Part shown: positions 11,820 to 34,407 of the stretch, piece after piece | Position numbering within the stretch: position 1 is the first letter of the stretch | How the letters are laid out: each line of letters starts with the position of its first letter | DNA from: Syngnathus acus | Taxonomy: Eukaryota; Chordata; Actinopteri; Syngnathiformes; Syngnathidae | Length of the DNA: 64,000 nucleotides | Direction: 5' to 3' | Assembly (NCBI RefSeq): GCF_901709675.1 | Contig: NC_051090.1 | Span: 3,221,342-3,285,341 of the forward strand | Program-made: the position numbers and the translations under genes | The notes under the pieces: generated by a model | Told to the model about the DNA's origin: nothing | Databases searched by the model: none | The model's input: the letters and a program-made list of their open reading frames with translations, nothing else

Positions 11820-12960
11820 ACTTGAGATGCAACTCCCAGTCATTCCCGTATATTTTATTTATCAGAGGGCAATTTACATGATATAAGCCCTTGTTAATTC
11901 CGAGTGGCGCTCATAAACGATCGTGATAATGGTCCCTTATAAAAAAAAAAAAAAAACGATTTTTTTTTTCTCTCTTTTTTCAGTGGTTCTTAAAAAGCAA
12001 GTTTAATTGCGTTTGGGGTCCCACGTCGCTTGATTGTATGCTGCCATTTAGGGCAGCGCGCCCGAGGGACAGGATATATAGAAGTGGCCAAAGGCTTTGA
12101 CAGGTTAGATTGTCCCGGGGGGGAGACCCCCTGATGTGGGGGGCTGCGCGCTCACACCGCTTTTGAGGGTGGGAGGGGGGGGTATCGACAGGGTTCCACA
12201 CGGGGACCCACACAGGGCGAGTTTTAGTCACTGTTTCATTAGGACCCATTTGAACCTTTCAACTTGGGGGGACAAATGGGAAAAGACCTCTGAGGAGGGG
12301 ATTAGGGTAAAGCAGAGGGAGGTGGGGGGGGGGGGGGGGGGGTTTAAAATTAGCTGACGCCTAATTTAACTCGTTTCTCTCAGAGTTTGGGATACATTCC
12401 TAATTGAGAGGGGAAGCAGGTGAACTTTTTGGGGTTCCCATTCAGCGTGGGAGTAAATGGCCCCTTTTCACACTCTGCTGCTGATCATATATTATTATTG
12501 GGTGATATGGGAGGGAGGGGGGGGGCAACTAATGAATATACACTAAAGTTCCTATTAAGTGAATTAATGTTGCCTTGCAGGTGTTGGAGCAAAAGGGGGG
12601 GGGGCACTCAAGGGCTACAGATTTTCTTTTTATGTTTACTATTATCAATCATCATAATGATATGAGCATTTATTTTCCCACCACCAGGGAAACATTTACC
12701 TGTCTAAACGGGACTTAAATGAGCATTTTAAGGTGCTCCAGCGAAGCCATTGAAAAAGTGGCCAATTACGCATGACAAAAGACAATTAATACGAGGGTCC
12801 TTTGAGCAGCAAGTGCAGCTGCCGGTTGACGAGGACGAAGGGGAGGATGAGGAGGGACGCAAACGCGCTTTATTTGAGAGCAGGGTGGTGTCTATCGTCT
12901 GCGCGCGCTCGACGGACTCCATTGGGAAATGCGAGCAAGTTCAAGTTTGCAAGGTTACGT
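11820..12960. promoter_or_regulatory. Cluster of candidate regulatory elements between gsx2 and pdgfra
   Basis: Several non-repetitive patches are separated by G-rich runs: about 11825-11940 (GTTAATTCC, CTCATAAACGATCGTGATAA), 12345-12545 (AATTAGCTGACGCCTAATTTAA, CCTAATTGAGAG, GAATTAATG) and 12700-12960 (GGCCAATTACGCATGACAAA, CAATTAATACG). They are rich in homeodomain and CCAAT-type words and have no supported reading frame. They could serve gsx2 or pdgfra. A G18 run at about 12324-12342 and smaller G runs interrupt them. Confidence 0.3.
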
Positions 12961-14561
12961 CAGAAACGCAAGGATAACTTGGCACCAAATCGGACTGGAT
13001 GTTGGCTTAATAATGTCTGCGAATTATCGGCGTGTATTATTTATCAAAAGTGTTATTTTAATCATGGCAGCTAGCTTGTTTCTTGTTATAAATTGGCCAC
13101 TCAGAGGTGGAGTCCGACGTGTGAAAATTTGGGTTGTTCTCAATTAGTTCTCAATTGATGATTCTGTATCCAAGTAACTACGACGTGCTACGCACATTAC
13201 GTAAATTGGTCAAGTATTTTGTGGACGTTTCAGCACGCCGGACAGTTCCCGCAACCAGCTGCGCTCGGTGGCCGTGACGTCACGTTTGCCAGGTAATTGC
13301 GTCACAGCTCGACTTGTCACAAAAACAAATATATTTTGAAGGATATAGCGTTGAAACTTTTTGTATCGGCAGCGTTAAAAACTACAATAAAGTTTTACCT
13401 CCCCTCAAGAGAAATTCAGAAAATCTGATTTTAGGTAAAATTGTCATAGAAGGTAGGACGCCCGACCTGTATCAGAGACCTCTAGTGGACAGTGAAGGAT
13501 AAACGGAAAGATCTTGAACTAGAAACACAATAGAAACATAGAATATTTCTGTACTTTTATCTTCCAAACTTACTATGCACATTTCATTTGGTTATTTTAA
13601 GAAGGAGGAGGAAAAAAAGTTAAATAAATATAACACTTCGTGTAAAATCCCACATAAATGCAATGCTCGGCCATTTTGTGGTGGTGAGCTTTTGTTTGGA
13701 GAACAAGGACAGTGTTCTTTCAGCCAACATGTGGAAGTCATTGCGTTCAGCCAACGTCTGCGTGTGAGGGGAGGGGGGGGGGGCGTATGGGGGCTGTGCG
13801 TGACCCCCTTTTCTTCACCTTGTGGCCCGCGAAGAGAGTCTCGGGACGGGGAGGAGGACTGCCAAAAATCCGATATATATATATACGTTTAAGTGCTGAC
13901 GCAGGCGTGCCACTTGGTTGCACTTTGCCAGGCTGAGACAGCGATACAGGGGGAGGTTAAGGTGGTGTTGGAGCGCCCTCTACATGTACAGTTCGCCACT
14001 GCATCCTGCAAAAACAATCCAGGATTTGACACCAACGTTTGCAAAAGCACCCCCCTTCCCGATTTTAATTCAATAGGTTTCTGAATGAGCGCTATGTTTA
14101 GAGATTGGAAAATGACGGGCAGCAAAACTCAGGCATATCCTTTATCCTCTGCAAAAAAACATTTTCTTGTTGATACACATTTGGTGCCTTGATGGAAGGA
14201 ATATTACCGCCTATCCACATTTTTTGGGCAAAAGGGAAGGGGACTTGTATTGTCTTAGTCATTTCCCCACTGGAATCCACAAAGCATTCAAATCCAACAG
14301 CATGTTTTAGTGTGAAGCGTAAAAAAAAACTCTTCTGCAAGACTGAAAGATGCAAAAGAGGTGGGGGGGGGGGGGAGGAGTTGGGAGGAGGGGGCATTTC
14401 CTGAGAGTGACTTACTTGGAGCCAGATGATGACTTCGCTGAGGGGAGGGAGGGAGGAGGCAGGACTGTAAGTTGGACCCACTCGCAGGTCGTCCTCGCTC
14501 AGTCACTCAGTGGACGTGGACACACACACACTCGCTTTTCATACACACGCACCCTGTGGAC
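12961..14561. other. Remaining gsx2-pdgfra intergenic DNA
   Basis: I find no gene here. The stretch contains a short TATATATATATA run near 13873, poly-G tracts at about 13770 and 14360, and CA-rich sequence at 14520-14550 just before the putative pdgfra promoter. Open frames seen on both strands are short and overlap, with no recognisable protein signal. Confidence 0.55.
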
Positions 14562-14568
14562 TATAAAG
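14562..14568 (+). promoter_or_regulatory. pdgfra: Candidate pdgfra TATA box
   Basis: TATAAAG lies in the context GGACTATAAAGCGCC. About 60 bp downstream is a good splice donor (CGCAAG|GTAAAT at 14631/14632). This fits a short untranslated first exon, as in other PDGFRA genes. The transcription start would be near 14590. This is inferred from motif and spacing only. Confidence 0.45.
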
Positions 14569-14589
14569 CGCCTTTTTGGAGTCAAGTGT

Positions 14590-14631
14590 GGATGTACTCG
14601 CTCTGACGGATTGTAACGAGGATTACGCAAG
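14590..14631 (+). other. pdgfra: Putative untranslated exon 1 of pdgfra
   Basis: This stretch has no start codon in frame with pdgfra and ends in a consensus donor GTAAAT. The next acceptor that fits is TTTCCAG at 16063, which opens the signal-peptide exon. The 5' limit is a guess from TATA spacing. The intron between (14632-16063) holds AT-rich sequence, a T/G-rich patch near 15060-15090, and nothing else I can name. Confidence 0.4.
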
Positions 14632-16081
14632 GTAAATTTGAAGCCAGGTTGGAAAAGGCAAAGCAAGAAGTGATCATTAGTGGGGGGGCTTAATCGTTGA
14701 AATAGCACGTTTCAAAATGTGTTAAAGTTGGAAGTTTGTGTTTTCGCGTTGCCCCCGTTGCGCGCCATATGGTTACCCCCCAAACCCCCTCCCTCTCCAA
14801 ACCGCTGGAGGTGAGGCGCAACCGGCTGGAGAGAAGCTTCGCGCAGCTGGAGGTATCACCTCAAAAGTCCTGGAAGACATCCACTGGTGGGATCCTTTTT
14901 CCCCCCACTTTGGAATTTCACTTTGGCTTGTTTTGTTTCCCGTGGAATGCGCAGAATTAATTAAAAGGAGAAAAAAAAGCGGGGGGAGCATCATTACGAG
15001 AAGATTGGACTGCACCGGACTGTTGTACATTGGTATTTTTATGCACGAATTTTGGATCAATCTTTTTTTTTTTTTTGGAGGGGGGGGAAATGGATACTTT
15101 TACAACTTTACACGCAAAAAAGGAGCGCAAGTAACAAACAGCCTTTGCGCGTTTTTACGCATTGATTACCGCAACGACAATTGCGCTATGAATGCAACCT
15201 GGTCGTGCAAAAGTTATATACGGAATCTGAAAAATATATATTTTGCATAAAGAAAAGCACAGCAATTAGAGAAGCAAGGAAGGGGAGATTTGCGCTTTGT
15301 AACTCGTGCAGGAATTAGAAAGCTAAGAATCAAGCAAATAAATATAATAAATAATAAAAACAAATGCACCTTAGTCAACCCGTAAACAAGCGTTACTTTG
15401 TGGAAAATTACTTGAACATAAAAAGCCATCAAAACTTAACAACGCGCCCTACTTAATTAGCCAAACAAGCAAAAAATACAAACTAAACACAAATGGAAAA
15501 TTAACAAAATTATGCAAAAGAAACAATTAGATATTATCAGCCACAGTTCGACATGGAAAACATTCAAAACAAGGACAAAACAGCAAGAACAATTAACTTT
15601 TTTGTGGGGGGTGGCGAAATAAGGGGGGATTTCAAGAGGTGGACTGTGTCTCCCTCTAGCGGCAGCAATGTATTACAACGTCACTTGAAACGTTCGACTT
15701 TTAATTGGGTTCAAAGAAAAAGGGCAAAATTTGTAATTATATAATCAAAAAATCGTTATTAATGTAACCAAACTGCAGACTTAACAAAAAATGTAGATAC
15801 TCATTTAACGTATTAATTATCTTTCAGGCTGTAGTTTTTTGGCCTGTATGTTTTTTTCAATCAATTTGCTCATACTTGGAGGCGACATTTTAAAAATTCT
15901 CTAAAATAAGGGAATGGGTGTGAATATTTTGCTTCTTAAGGGATTCTTGTATTAGTTAAATACAGTAAATAGGTATTTGAACTTCGTTACCTCCCACCAA
16001 TAACAAAAATTGAAACAATCTTACTTGGGGGGGGACTTCAGCTTCCTTTCTTTGTCTTTCCAGGTCAGAAGGTCCACCAAC

Positions 16082-26250
<10,169 letters not shown>

Positions 26251-27375
26251 CCTCACCATTGAGGGAGGGGCGGGTTGGGGGCCCGCTGATCTAGCAAAAA
26301 CTCTACCTGTCCTGCCCCGCCCCCCCTTGTGGAGGACAAACGACTCAGACTTTACCTCTATTGGGACACTGCCCCTTGCTGGGCTGGAGGATCGAGTGAT
26401 GACTTCAATCGAAAAGCTTTATTTGTCGGGCATTCCTTGAGTTGAAAGAAGGGAAGGATAAGCAGCTTTAAACTAACCGCCCCTCAGGACTCATTTAACC
26501 ACTACATCATCTGGTCCAGTCCAAGTTTGACAAGTGGGGACCCCCCTTATCTCCTCCCCTCCATCTACATACTGTAGCACCTGATGCTGGCACAATCAGT
26601 AGCAATACTAAAAGCACAAAAATCGGTGCATAGGCATTATTGTAACGTGATTACATGAGGGGTGAATACACATTTATTTTTTTTAAACGACATTATGTAC
26701 ACATGTATTATTTGTGAAAATCGAGTAGTTAGTGTGAATGAATTGGACCTTGTGTAGCCCAAAAAAAAAAAAGTGCGTTTGAAGGAGTGTGATTGTACTG
26801 TAAATAGCACCAGAGTTTTTTATAAAGAGAGAATAAATGGGAAATCAGATTGTTAATGCTTGCACATATTAAGATTCCCGGACAGCGTGTAATTATTCAA
26901 ATATAGTAGTTTGGCATTTGTGATTTCTGGGGGGGCCATCTGGTGTCAAGGTACCGTTTGAATTGAGGAGCTTCATTTCGACATAAGCAGTCATTGGCTG
27001 CCATCTTATGGCGTCGATGCATAATTACAGAAACCATTTTTGAGACAACTCAATTATTTTTGCTCAGTCCTTGACACCTGCATGCATTCCAGCCACTCCA
27101 AAACAAGCACCAAATAACCCAAACATGTTCACTATAATCCCCCCCCCCCCCCTCCTAAAGCTGTACCACTGCCTGTTTATCTGTCAACTGTGACATCAGC
27201 AATCAAATGTTGCACTTTCAATTGTTTGTTGTTTTCCAGCCAAGCTGCCGGTACGCTGTCTGTGTCATATTCATAACAGCTAATCACCCAAATATGCTGG
27301 TTTACTAGTATTGTTGTACATACAGATGATTTACAATACATATATTGCAATAAATGCTTTATAATGTGAAAGAAA
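26251..27375 (+). other. pdgfra: pdgfra 3' UTR with poly(A) signals
   Basis: AATAAA hexamers lie at 26832-26837 and 27349-27354. The second follows TATATATTGC and precedes T-rich sequence. A C run at about 27141-27152 lies between. The true end cannot be fixed from sequence. AT-rich patches near 26680-26720 are typical of UTRs. Confidence 0.55.
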
Positions 27376-29443
27376 AAAATGGCTTTTGAAGTGTGAATAA
27401 TATATTAATCAATATAAGCCACAGTGCAGCGGTCATTTAAATTCAACCGCAGTACATTGTGTTGCTCCATCTGGTGTGCGTGTCTTGGCCACATGGGGGC
27501 AGTATAACGCAGACAAACGGGCATAGAAGGAAATGAAATTGGAGCTGCAGTTCAGTATCAGTCCACTAGAGAGCGACAGAACTCAGCAAATATGAGCTCA
27601 CTCTTGAGTTTACGGCGCACGGGGAGGAACATGAACAGTTCACGAACCGAGCGTGAGCAACTGAAGCTTTGAAACAAACAAGTGGAGAACGTTTGACTGT
27701 ACTTAGTCCCTCTCATTCCTTTTAAAGGCCTTTTTTTTTCCCCAGCTGTTTTACGGCCATGAAATTACAGCTCGTGTTTACCTTTCAGTTGATTAACACA
27801 TGGAATGAGGCCATTTTTACACTTCATTCCAGGTCAACCAATTTTCCTTCATCCAAAATTCCAGTCTAGTATTACAGTTTTTTCTTTTAGATTTCTTCTT
27901 TTTGTTGGGAGGGTGGTTGTGTTGCTTTAATGTTTGGTTAAAGTGTCAGGCGTCAAAGCAGATGGTGTGACGCAAGAAGAAAAACTAAAGGGATCCGAAG
28001 CTTCAAAGCAGCTGGCACCTCAAAGAGGCAACTGTACGGTAAGGGCCAGGACAGGGACTACTGATCGTCTTATGACAAACACACATTGGGAGTTTATCTG
28101 GAAGTTTATGTCAAAATATGCTCCCTCAAAAATCATCATCATGAGTGTGTTGATGTCACACACAGTTGAAAAAATATTACATAAAGCACTGCAATACTGG
28201 GAAAAAAAATACAAATCACTAAAGTATTGGCGCAAAAATTACACGAATCATAAGAAAAAAATATTTAAAAGTGCGGCATTAAATGATACGGAATAATACA
28301 CGGAATGACGTGGAGTTAAATTACCGAAAAATGTGCAATAAAATAAACGTGACAAAATGTTTCGAATTTTCTGTATAAATAAATTTGGTGGATACTGAAA
28401 ATCATTTCCAAAATGAATTGAACGTGCTGAGCATTTTGAATTTCAAATGGGAGTGACTTAAATCCGATACGGTGAATGTGTTTGGCTTGTCAGTTGGGCG
28501 CCATCATCTTGCCGCGCAATTTTGGAGGGAAAGTCCGTTTTGAGCTTGTTTGCTTTGTTTCATAAAGGCAAACGTTGTTCGCGTACCTTTACGCAGTTTG
28601 CGCTGAGTAAACACTCGCTTGCCAACTAATGTGAAAAGATCGCACTGTTCCTCATCCACGGCGGGAAAACAAAGACTTGTATTATTGGCTACACCAAAAC
28701 GCTAGAGTTTATTTAGTAAATGATTCTGTTTCACCGTTGCTAATTTCCTGGATGCAATTCTAAATGGACTCACGTCACTTAGTTGTACTAATAAAAAATA
28801 TTTTTTTTCCCTAGCATAAAGTAACGATAATTACGGCAAAAGTCTTCCTCGGGAGAAGACTTTGTTTGGCGTGACAAATAATAACCTCGACAATATAGAC
28901 AGACACGGCGGGTGGTTGTGAAAGCAATTGAGGAGAATTTAATTGTGCGTTGTTCTATCCAGCCAGAGTGAGGCGGAATCTGATTGTGATTCCGATTTGC
29001 CCGAGTGAGCGAGAGACAATTGGATTTGCCATCTCCTCGGGAGTGTTTGATATGTAACATCACTCCCCGCATGAAATGTGACGCTTTGAGGTCCCGGCTG
29101 TCTGATCCGCAGGGAGACGGCGTCGGCTACGAACGTGTCCTCCAGTCCCGGACTGGTCTCTTCCCCAAATGAGTGTGGGCAACACGTACGTAATGTTTTG
29201 TAACGGATACTCTGGGAATTGTAAAGTAATTAACGATATGGCGATGAAGTGGAAAAAATAACGTCTGGTGGTGGTGATTTCACTTTAACGCTTGTTCTTT
29301 GAGACTTTTTGTGTCGTGGTCTTTTGAAAGGTGCCAGAGTGGATGTAATTAGAGGTCGGGTTCAGCCGCATACCTCTTTCGTCGGCGCCATTGGAATAGA
29401 ATTTACAAATTCCCGATTTGTTACTACGAGAAACGACCTAACC

Positions 29444-30792
29444 CGTTCACTACCATTGACGTCTAAAGTCGTCAAAGTCCGTTTTCTTTACTCGGTTTGG
29501 CTGTGAACGAGTTAAACATGATTTGGGTAATCCTGACCTAGATGGTCTTTGTCGCCTTTGGCCAGGAAAAGGTCCAGGGATTTTGGTTTTACAGATGCCT
29601 TTTGGTTCTGTGCGTTGACAGCCTCCGAATGGATTGATCGGAATCGTTAAGTTGGATATTGTTGCCGGGAACTGGCCTGCGGGCCAGGAAAAACATGCAA
29701 ACTCATGACTACGCAGACTTGGAATCATATGAGAGTCCTCCAGGCTGGGAGAGTGCTCCGAACAACACTTGACTCACACTTTTTGTACTTTTACTGAAAA
29801 TATTTGTTAACTCATTCCTTGACTTTGCAGTTCAAAACAAAAATGGGGGGGATATTTTCCAAACACAAAGTTTCTGATTGTTCTGTGTTGTTGCGCTTCT
29901 CTAATATTGACCATATCCTCTTAAATTCGGCGTGGATATTTTATTTCCGACTTCCAGATTAGTTGTATCCGTTTTTATAGTTTATTATTTATACCTTGTT
30001 AAATGCTGATTTCATGTCACATTGCGCGGATACTTAATAATGCTGTCAGTCGGAACAGCTGAAATTTATTTGGGATTATACTCATGCAACCGATGAATTT
30101 GTATCACCATTGGTGGTTGCCGATTGGATTCAAGAAATATAAAGAAAATCGTTGAAAATAATTTTGTCCACCATGAAAGTTTTCACAAGGAGAAGTTTTC
30201 AGGAACGGCGTTATAAATACACAGTGACGTTGTTTAGTGGTATTGAATATGTAAAATGTAATAAATCCGCCACAAAAATGTGTCTTTCCTCCCCAAGCCA
30301 AATATGCCAAACATAGCAAGCGATTGCCGCTAGCTGCTTCCAAACTTACAGAAAGCGAAAAGATTGAATGTTACCCGCATGGCCTCGCTAAATTCGTCTT
30401 CATACATGACTTTTTTTGGGTGTGTGTATTCCCGCATCCTTCTCGACTCATTCCATTCATTTCCGGAACAATTCTCCTCTTGTTGCTTCCCGAGTGCTTG
30501 ACCACAAACAACAATGTTTATTGAGGAAGTTTATGAGTATATATGCGTGTCTTGTTTTTTTGTGTACTTGCTCACGAGTACGCTATTAGCTTGCGTGTCA
30601 TGTGCTTTTGTATTTCAGACGATAGCCTTGGGGGGGGCACAGCACCCCGCCGTTCATGTGATCGCCAGCTGTGGGCGTCACAGGCACTCCGAGCCTCGGG
30701 GTTCACCGGGGAGAAACCTCGGCTTTCATAAGATAGGCTGACACAGATAAAAATGGATCTTGGACGTCTTTAGCCGTCAATGGAAGTGAATG
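29444..30792. repeat. Element or region bounded by inverted repeats
   Basis: Arm 1 (29444-29480) contains CGTTCACTACCATTGACGTC. The reverse complement of arm 2 (30755-30792) contains CATTCACTTCCATTGACGGC. Over about 34 bases they differ at about five positions. Both resemble a repeat common in fish built on CATTCACTGCCATTGACG. The 1.35-kb span could be one non-autonomous DNA transposon or two independent copies in opposite orientation. No target duplication was found. Confidence 0.45.
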
Positions 30793-30889
30793 AGTGCGTT
30801 TGATCAAATGAAGGGTCACAGGTAGAAACTTTGTGCGGGATTATTGATTCGTGTTGTGGTTGTGTGAGGCAAAATTCTATTTCCTTTTT

Positions 30890-31154
30890 TGTTCGTTGTC
30901 ATGGTCATTATCAGTGTGCAATCTCGTTTTTGTTTCTTTATTTTTGATAAACATTTCTGGTTGTTTAGCATTTGAACAAGGACATTTATTTGTGGCCGTT
31001 TCTGGCGTGGCTAAAATCGAATCGCTTCAAAACAAACAAAACCTTTTTTGTTTATGTCATGATCATTATCCTAACGATCATTCCCGAGCTAGCCCGTTTC
31101 TGTTTAGGTTATCTATTTAATAAATGTATTTGTGACCGTTTTCGGCGTGGCTAA
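30890..31154. repeat. Imperfect tandem duplication (about 140-158 bp unit)
   Basis: TGTCATGGTCATTATC at 30897 and TGTCATGATCATTATC at 31055 each precede a copy of a segment. The copies end in GTGGCCGTTTCTGGCGTGGCTAA (31014) and GTGACCGTTTTCGGCGTGGCTAA (31154). The copies differ by point changes and indels. No coding potential is seen. Confidence 0.6.
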
Positions 31155-34060
31155 CTTTCAACTGTTACTATGCAAATCTCATGAGTGGTCTTTAAAACCC
31201 AAACAGGATCGTTGAAAACGTTTTCCTGATGGCGGCGGATGGATTGGGGATCATGATTTTAAAATCATTAAGACAAATGATCCATGTTAGTGCTCAAGGC
31301 ATGCTAACATTGTAGCCAAAATAACCGAAGAGCCAGCGTAGCGTACAGGCAACGGGTCTCTTGTGTATTTGACATTCAAATGTAAAATAACGCTAAGGTA
31401 TATTTACCATGCGTCGCTCGACGTCAAACAGACCTTCAAGTTCCCCTTGAGACGTTTCAAAGTCGCTCTGAGGGTAGAACTTTATTCTTTGTTGTAACTG
31501 CCTGACACTATTTTTCCTAAAACCGGTCGGGGCATTATTCCAGTTGTCATTTTTACGACTTGACTGCAGTACATTTGGGCAAATCCGACTCGGGCTGGTG
31601 CTCCTTATGAATATATGTATACACACGAGAAAGGAATTGTTGCATCCAAGACGACGAAGACGCCCAAAGCTGCAATCACAACAGTTCGGCTCCAGTGAAG
31701 AAATCCATTAATTCCTTCGCTGAATTTATCGAAGCGCGTTTGTTGTGCTTCTCATTTTCAGCAGTCGATGTTGGTGATGAATACATTTTTATTTCATAAC
31801 CGGGTATGAATTATGAATGCGGCCTTTAATGGCTACTGAATTGAATTTGTCTGAAAATATATTGAAGACACAACAATTTAAGTCATACTATTTACAAATC
31901 TCCTATATAACATTTTTTTTGTAGTTCTAAAACCGAACATTGTCTAGAACATCTTCATCATGCATCGTTTTAAGCATGGGAGGGGCGGTTCTATGAGTTG
32001 ATGCATTCCAGCGCAGTGTTTTCACTCCAAAGTACAACTCGTCCATATACGTAGCAAAGATGGCATCGAGTTACCCCAACATGTGAGCAGTGGGTAACCC
32101 AGTCAACAACACATGCTTCGCATTTCTGAACGGTTGATATATGAGATAATAAGATTTAAAGCGGTAAGATGGAACAGATGGGGAAAATAGCCAGGAGTCT
32201 TCAGGCAAAATGTCAAGGATCGCTTGTCTGGAAGCGGGTGTGAGCACTTACGCTATGCTATGTCTTTGATATCCAAACTACGATTTATCGAACAAAGATT
32301 ACAATAGTACTGAGATGAATATGAAGAAAGTATTTTTATATACAAAAAGGTGAGTTGAACTTGCTCATCATTTCTCTTACGTGACAATTTGAAACTCCAA
32401 ATTGTTGAAACAACTTTTTAGTTAGCACGGTACGGTTCGTTGACTAGGACAATATTTGGATATGCAGAAAAAGACCTGCAGGGAAAGTTTTATGATAATC
32501 CTCACGATTTGTCTCTCAGCTGCCTGGAGAGAAGTCAGACTTGCCAAGAAAAAAAACAAAATTTCCTTGAGGAAGTTACAGAAAGTGGCGCCTAATTGTA
32601 CTCTATCCGGCTCGACAGACTTGAGTTAAAAAAAAAAGATATATCAAAATGCCGACGTTCAAGAGGTTCCGTCTTTTTAGACGATTAGCAAGCACCAATT
32701 GATTGACTTTGTTGCTAACCAGAACAGCAGCACCCAAACACATCAAATGTCCCCTCAATGAATTCAAGGATAAAAACAAGAGAAAGAAACATTTCGAGAT
32801 GGATGCATCTCATTGGTGAGATACAATCAAGAACAAAAAAAGGTTCTCACTCCCAGGCAACAACACGGTCACATGAATTGTGAAATATTTTTTTTCTCTA
32901 TTCAACAGCCAGAAAAACACAGCAGCGCCTTCTTGGGCCACAAAAAAAACCACTTGGTGATGTCCAAACATCCCATGTGCAAACCACTGTAACCACAACA
33001 ACGACAAGCTTTTTATGTTTTTTTTTTTAGAGATGAACCTAATAAGTGCTGACTAAGCAAATGCAATTGAATGATTATTGTGGATGATCATTTTGGCATT
33101 TCTTTGACTCATTTTGGTCCGCTTGTGTTTTTCACCCTGCTTTGTGTTTTTTAGGTCCTTGTGGGATATTTGGGTCAGCTTCATGTTGTGCGTTGGAGGC
33201 GATTTTGTTATCTGGACCAAAAATCAGACACACCACTGAAAAGCAGGCCAAAGACAAAAAACAGAGATAAGAGAAAAGAAATAAAAGAAATGTGATTACG
33301 TTAGAGTGAGTCAAAGATGAGTCAACAGGTCCAAAGACCATGTCTGAGTGTTTTTCTGGATGTCTTGTTAAAATGATTCTCCCTCTTTTGGATCTGGAAT
33401 AAATTGTTCCAACGAGGCCAGCTGCTTTTCAAATTTCAGTATCGGGAATTCAAATTTTGGCTCTTTGGCTTGATCGATTGTTTCACTTTTTTGTTTCGTT
33501 GCAGTTTAAGGCAGAACGTTAGGTGTGCTTTTCAAATTTGGACTCCTAATTCCTCGATTGGAGTCATTATGAAGCCGCTAAAACTCTTCTATGGTTACTT
33601 ATTTGACCCTACAGCGCCACCTATCTCTTCGGAAGGCACTTGAAACACTCCGGCTGAAAAACCAAAAAGCGTTGGCCACCAAGTCGGACCACACGCATCG
33701 TACTTCTCACAGCTGCGCGATGGCAGACGAGAAGGACGTGTTAACGCCAGCACAGTTGTTGTGGGCATGAGATAAAATCTTGGAGGGAAAACAAAACTGA
33801 CAAAGTAGATATGTATGAATTTGCCGTGCCACGAGAAAGGAATGGGGGCCTTTTCAACAACAAGCCAAACATAACTGCTCTCAATAGTTCCTACTCTCTC
33901 CACAGAGAATGGACTTCTTGCGTGTGATGGACCAACTAAATGAGACTAATAAAAAGAAAGTGTTATTTCAGTTCATATAATGTTAAATCTTAAGGTATTT
34001 TTTGTTCTGAATTGGATTTAAAGCCACCGAAGCGTGACCGAGCCGATTATTCATCATATG

Positions 34061-34407
34061 GTGTAGCCCAGGGGTGGCCAACCCGCGGCTCGCGAGCCGC
34101 ATGCGGCTCTTTGCCGGGTTTCATGCGGCTCCTTTACGTTCATATCAACATTTGTGGGTTTATTTGTTTTTTTGTTTTTGTGCGTGTTCGCTTCGCTTGA
34201 GTTCAATATGGTATTTTCGTCAAACGCTGCGTGTTCGCTTCGCTTGAGTTCAATATGGTATTTTCGTCAAACGCGCATGGTGAAATCCCGCAAAGGAGGA
34301 GGGGCAAACCCATTCGGGGGGGGGGGGGGGGATGTGGCTCTTTGCGGGTACACAGTAAAAAAATGTGGCTCTTAGTCTCTGACTGGTTGGCCACCCCTGG
34401 TGTAGCC
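34061..34407. mobile_element. hAT-type MITE with perfect 8-bp target duplication
   Basis: Terminal inverted repeats CAGGGGTGGCCAACC (34069-34083) and GGTTGGCCACCCCTG (34385-34399) are perfect complements. The flanks are identical: GTGTAGCC at 34061-34068 and 34400-34407. An 8-bp duplication and CAGGGG ends are hallmarks of hAT elements. The 331-bp body has no transposase frame. It includes a 47-bp tandem duplication (34181-34227 and 34228-34274) and a G run near 34317-34331. It moved by a transposase made elsewhere. Confidence 0.92.

Noticed and set aside
14738-15250. 170-aa frame in pdgfra intron 1
   Set aside because: Composition is that of translated low-complexity intron (poly-T/G tracts), with no domain, and it ignores the splice structure of pdgfra.
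27934-28296. 120-aa frame after pdgfra
   Set aside because: AT-rich, Lys/Asn-rich with no recognisable motif. It is probably chance.
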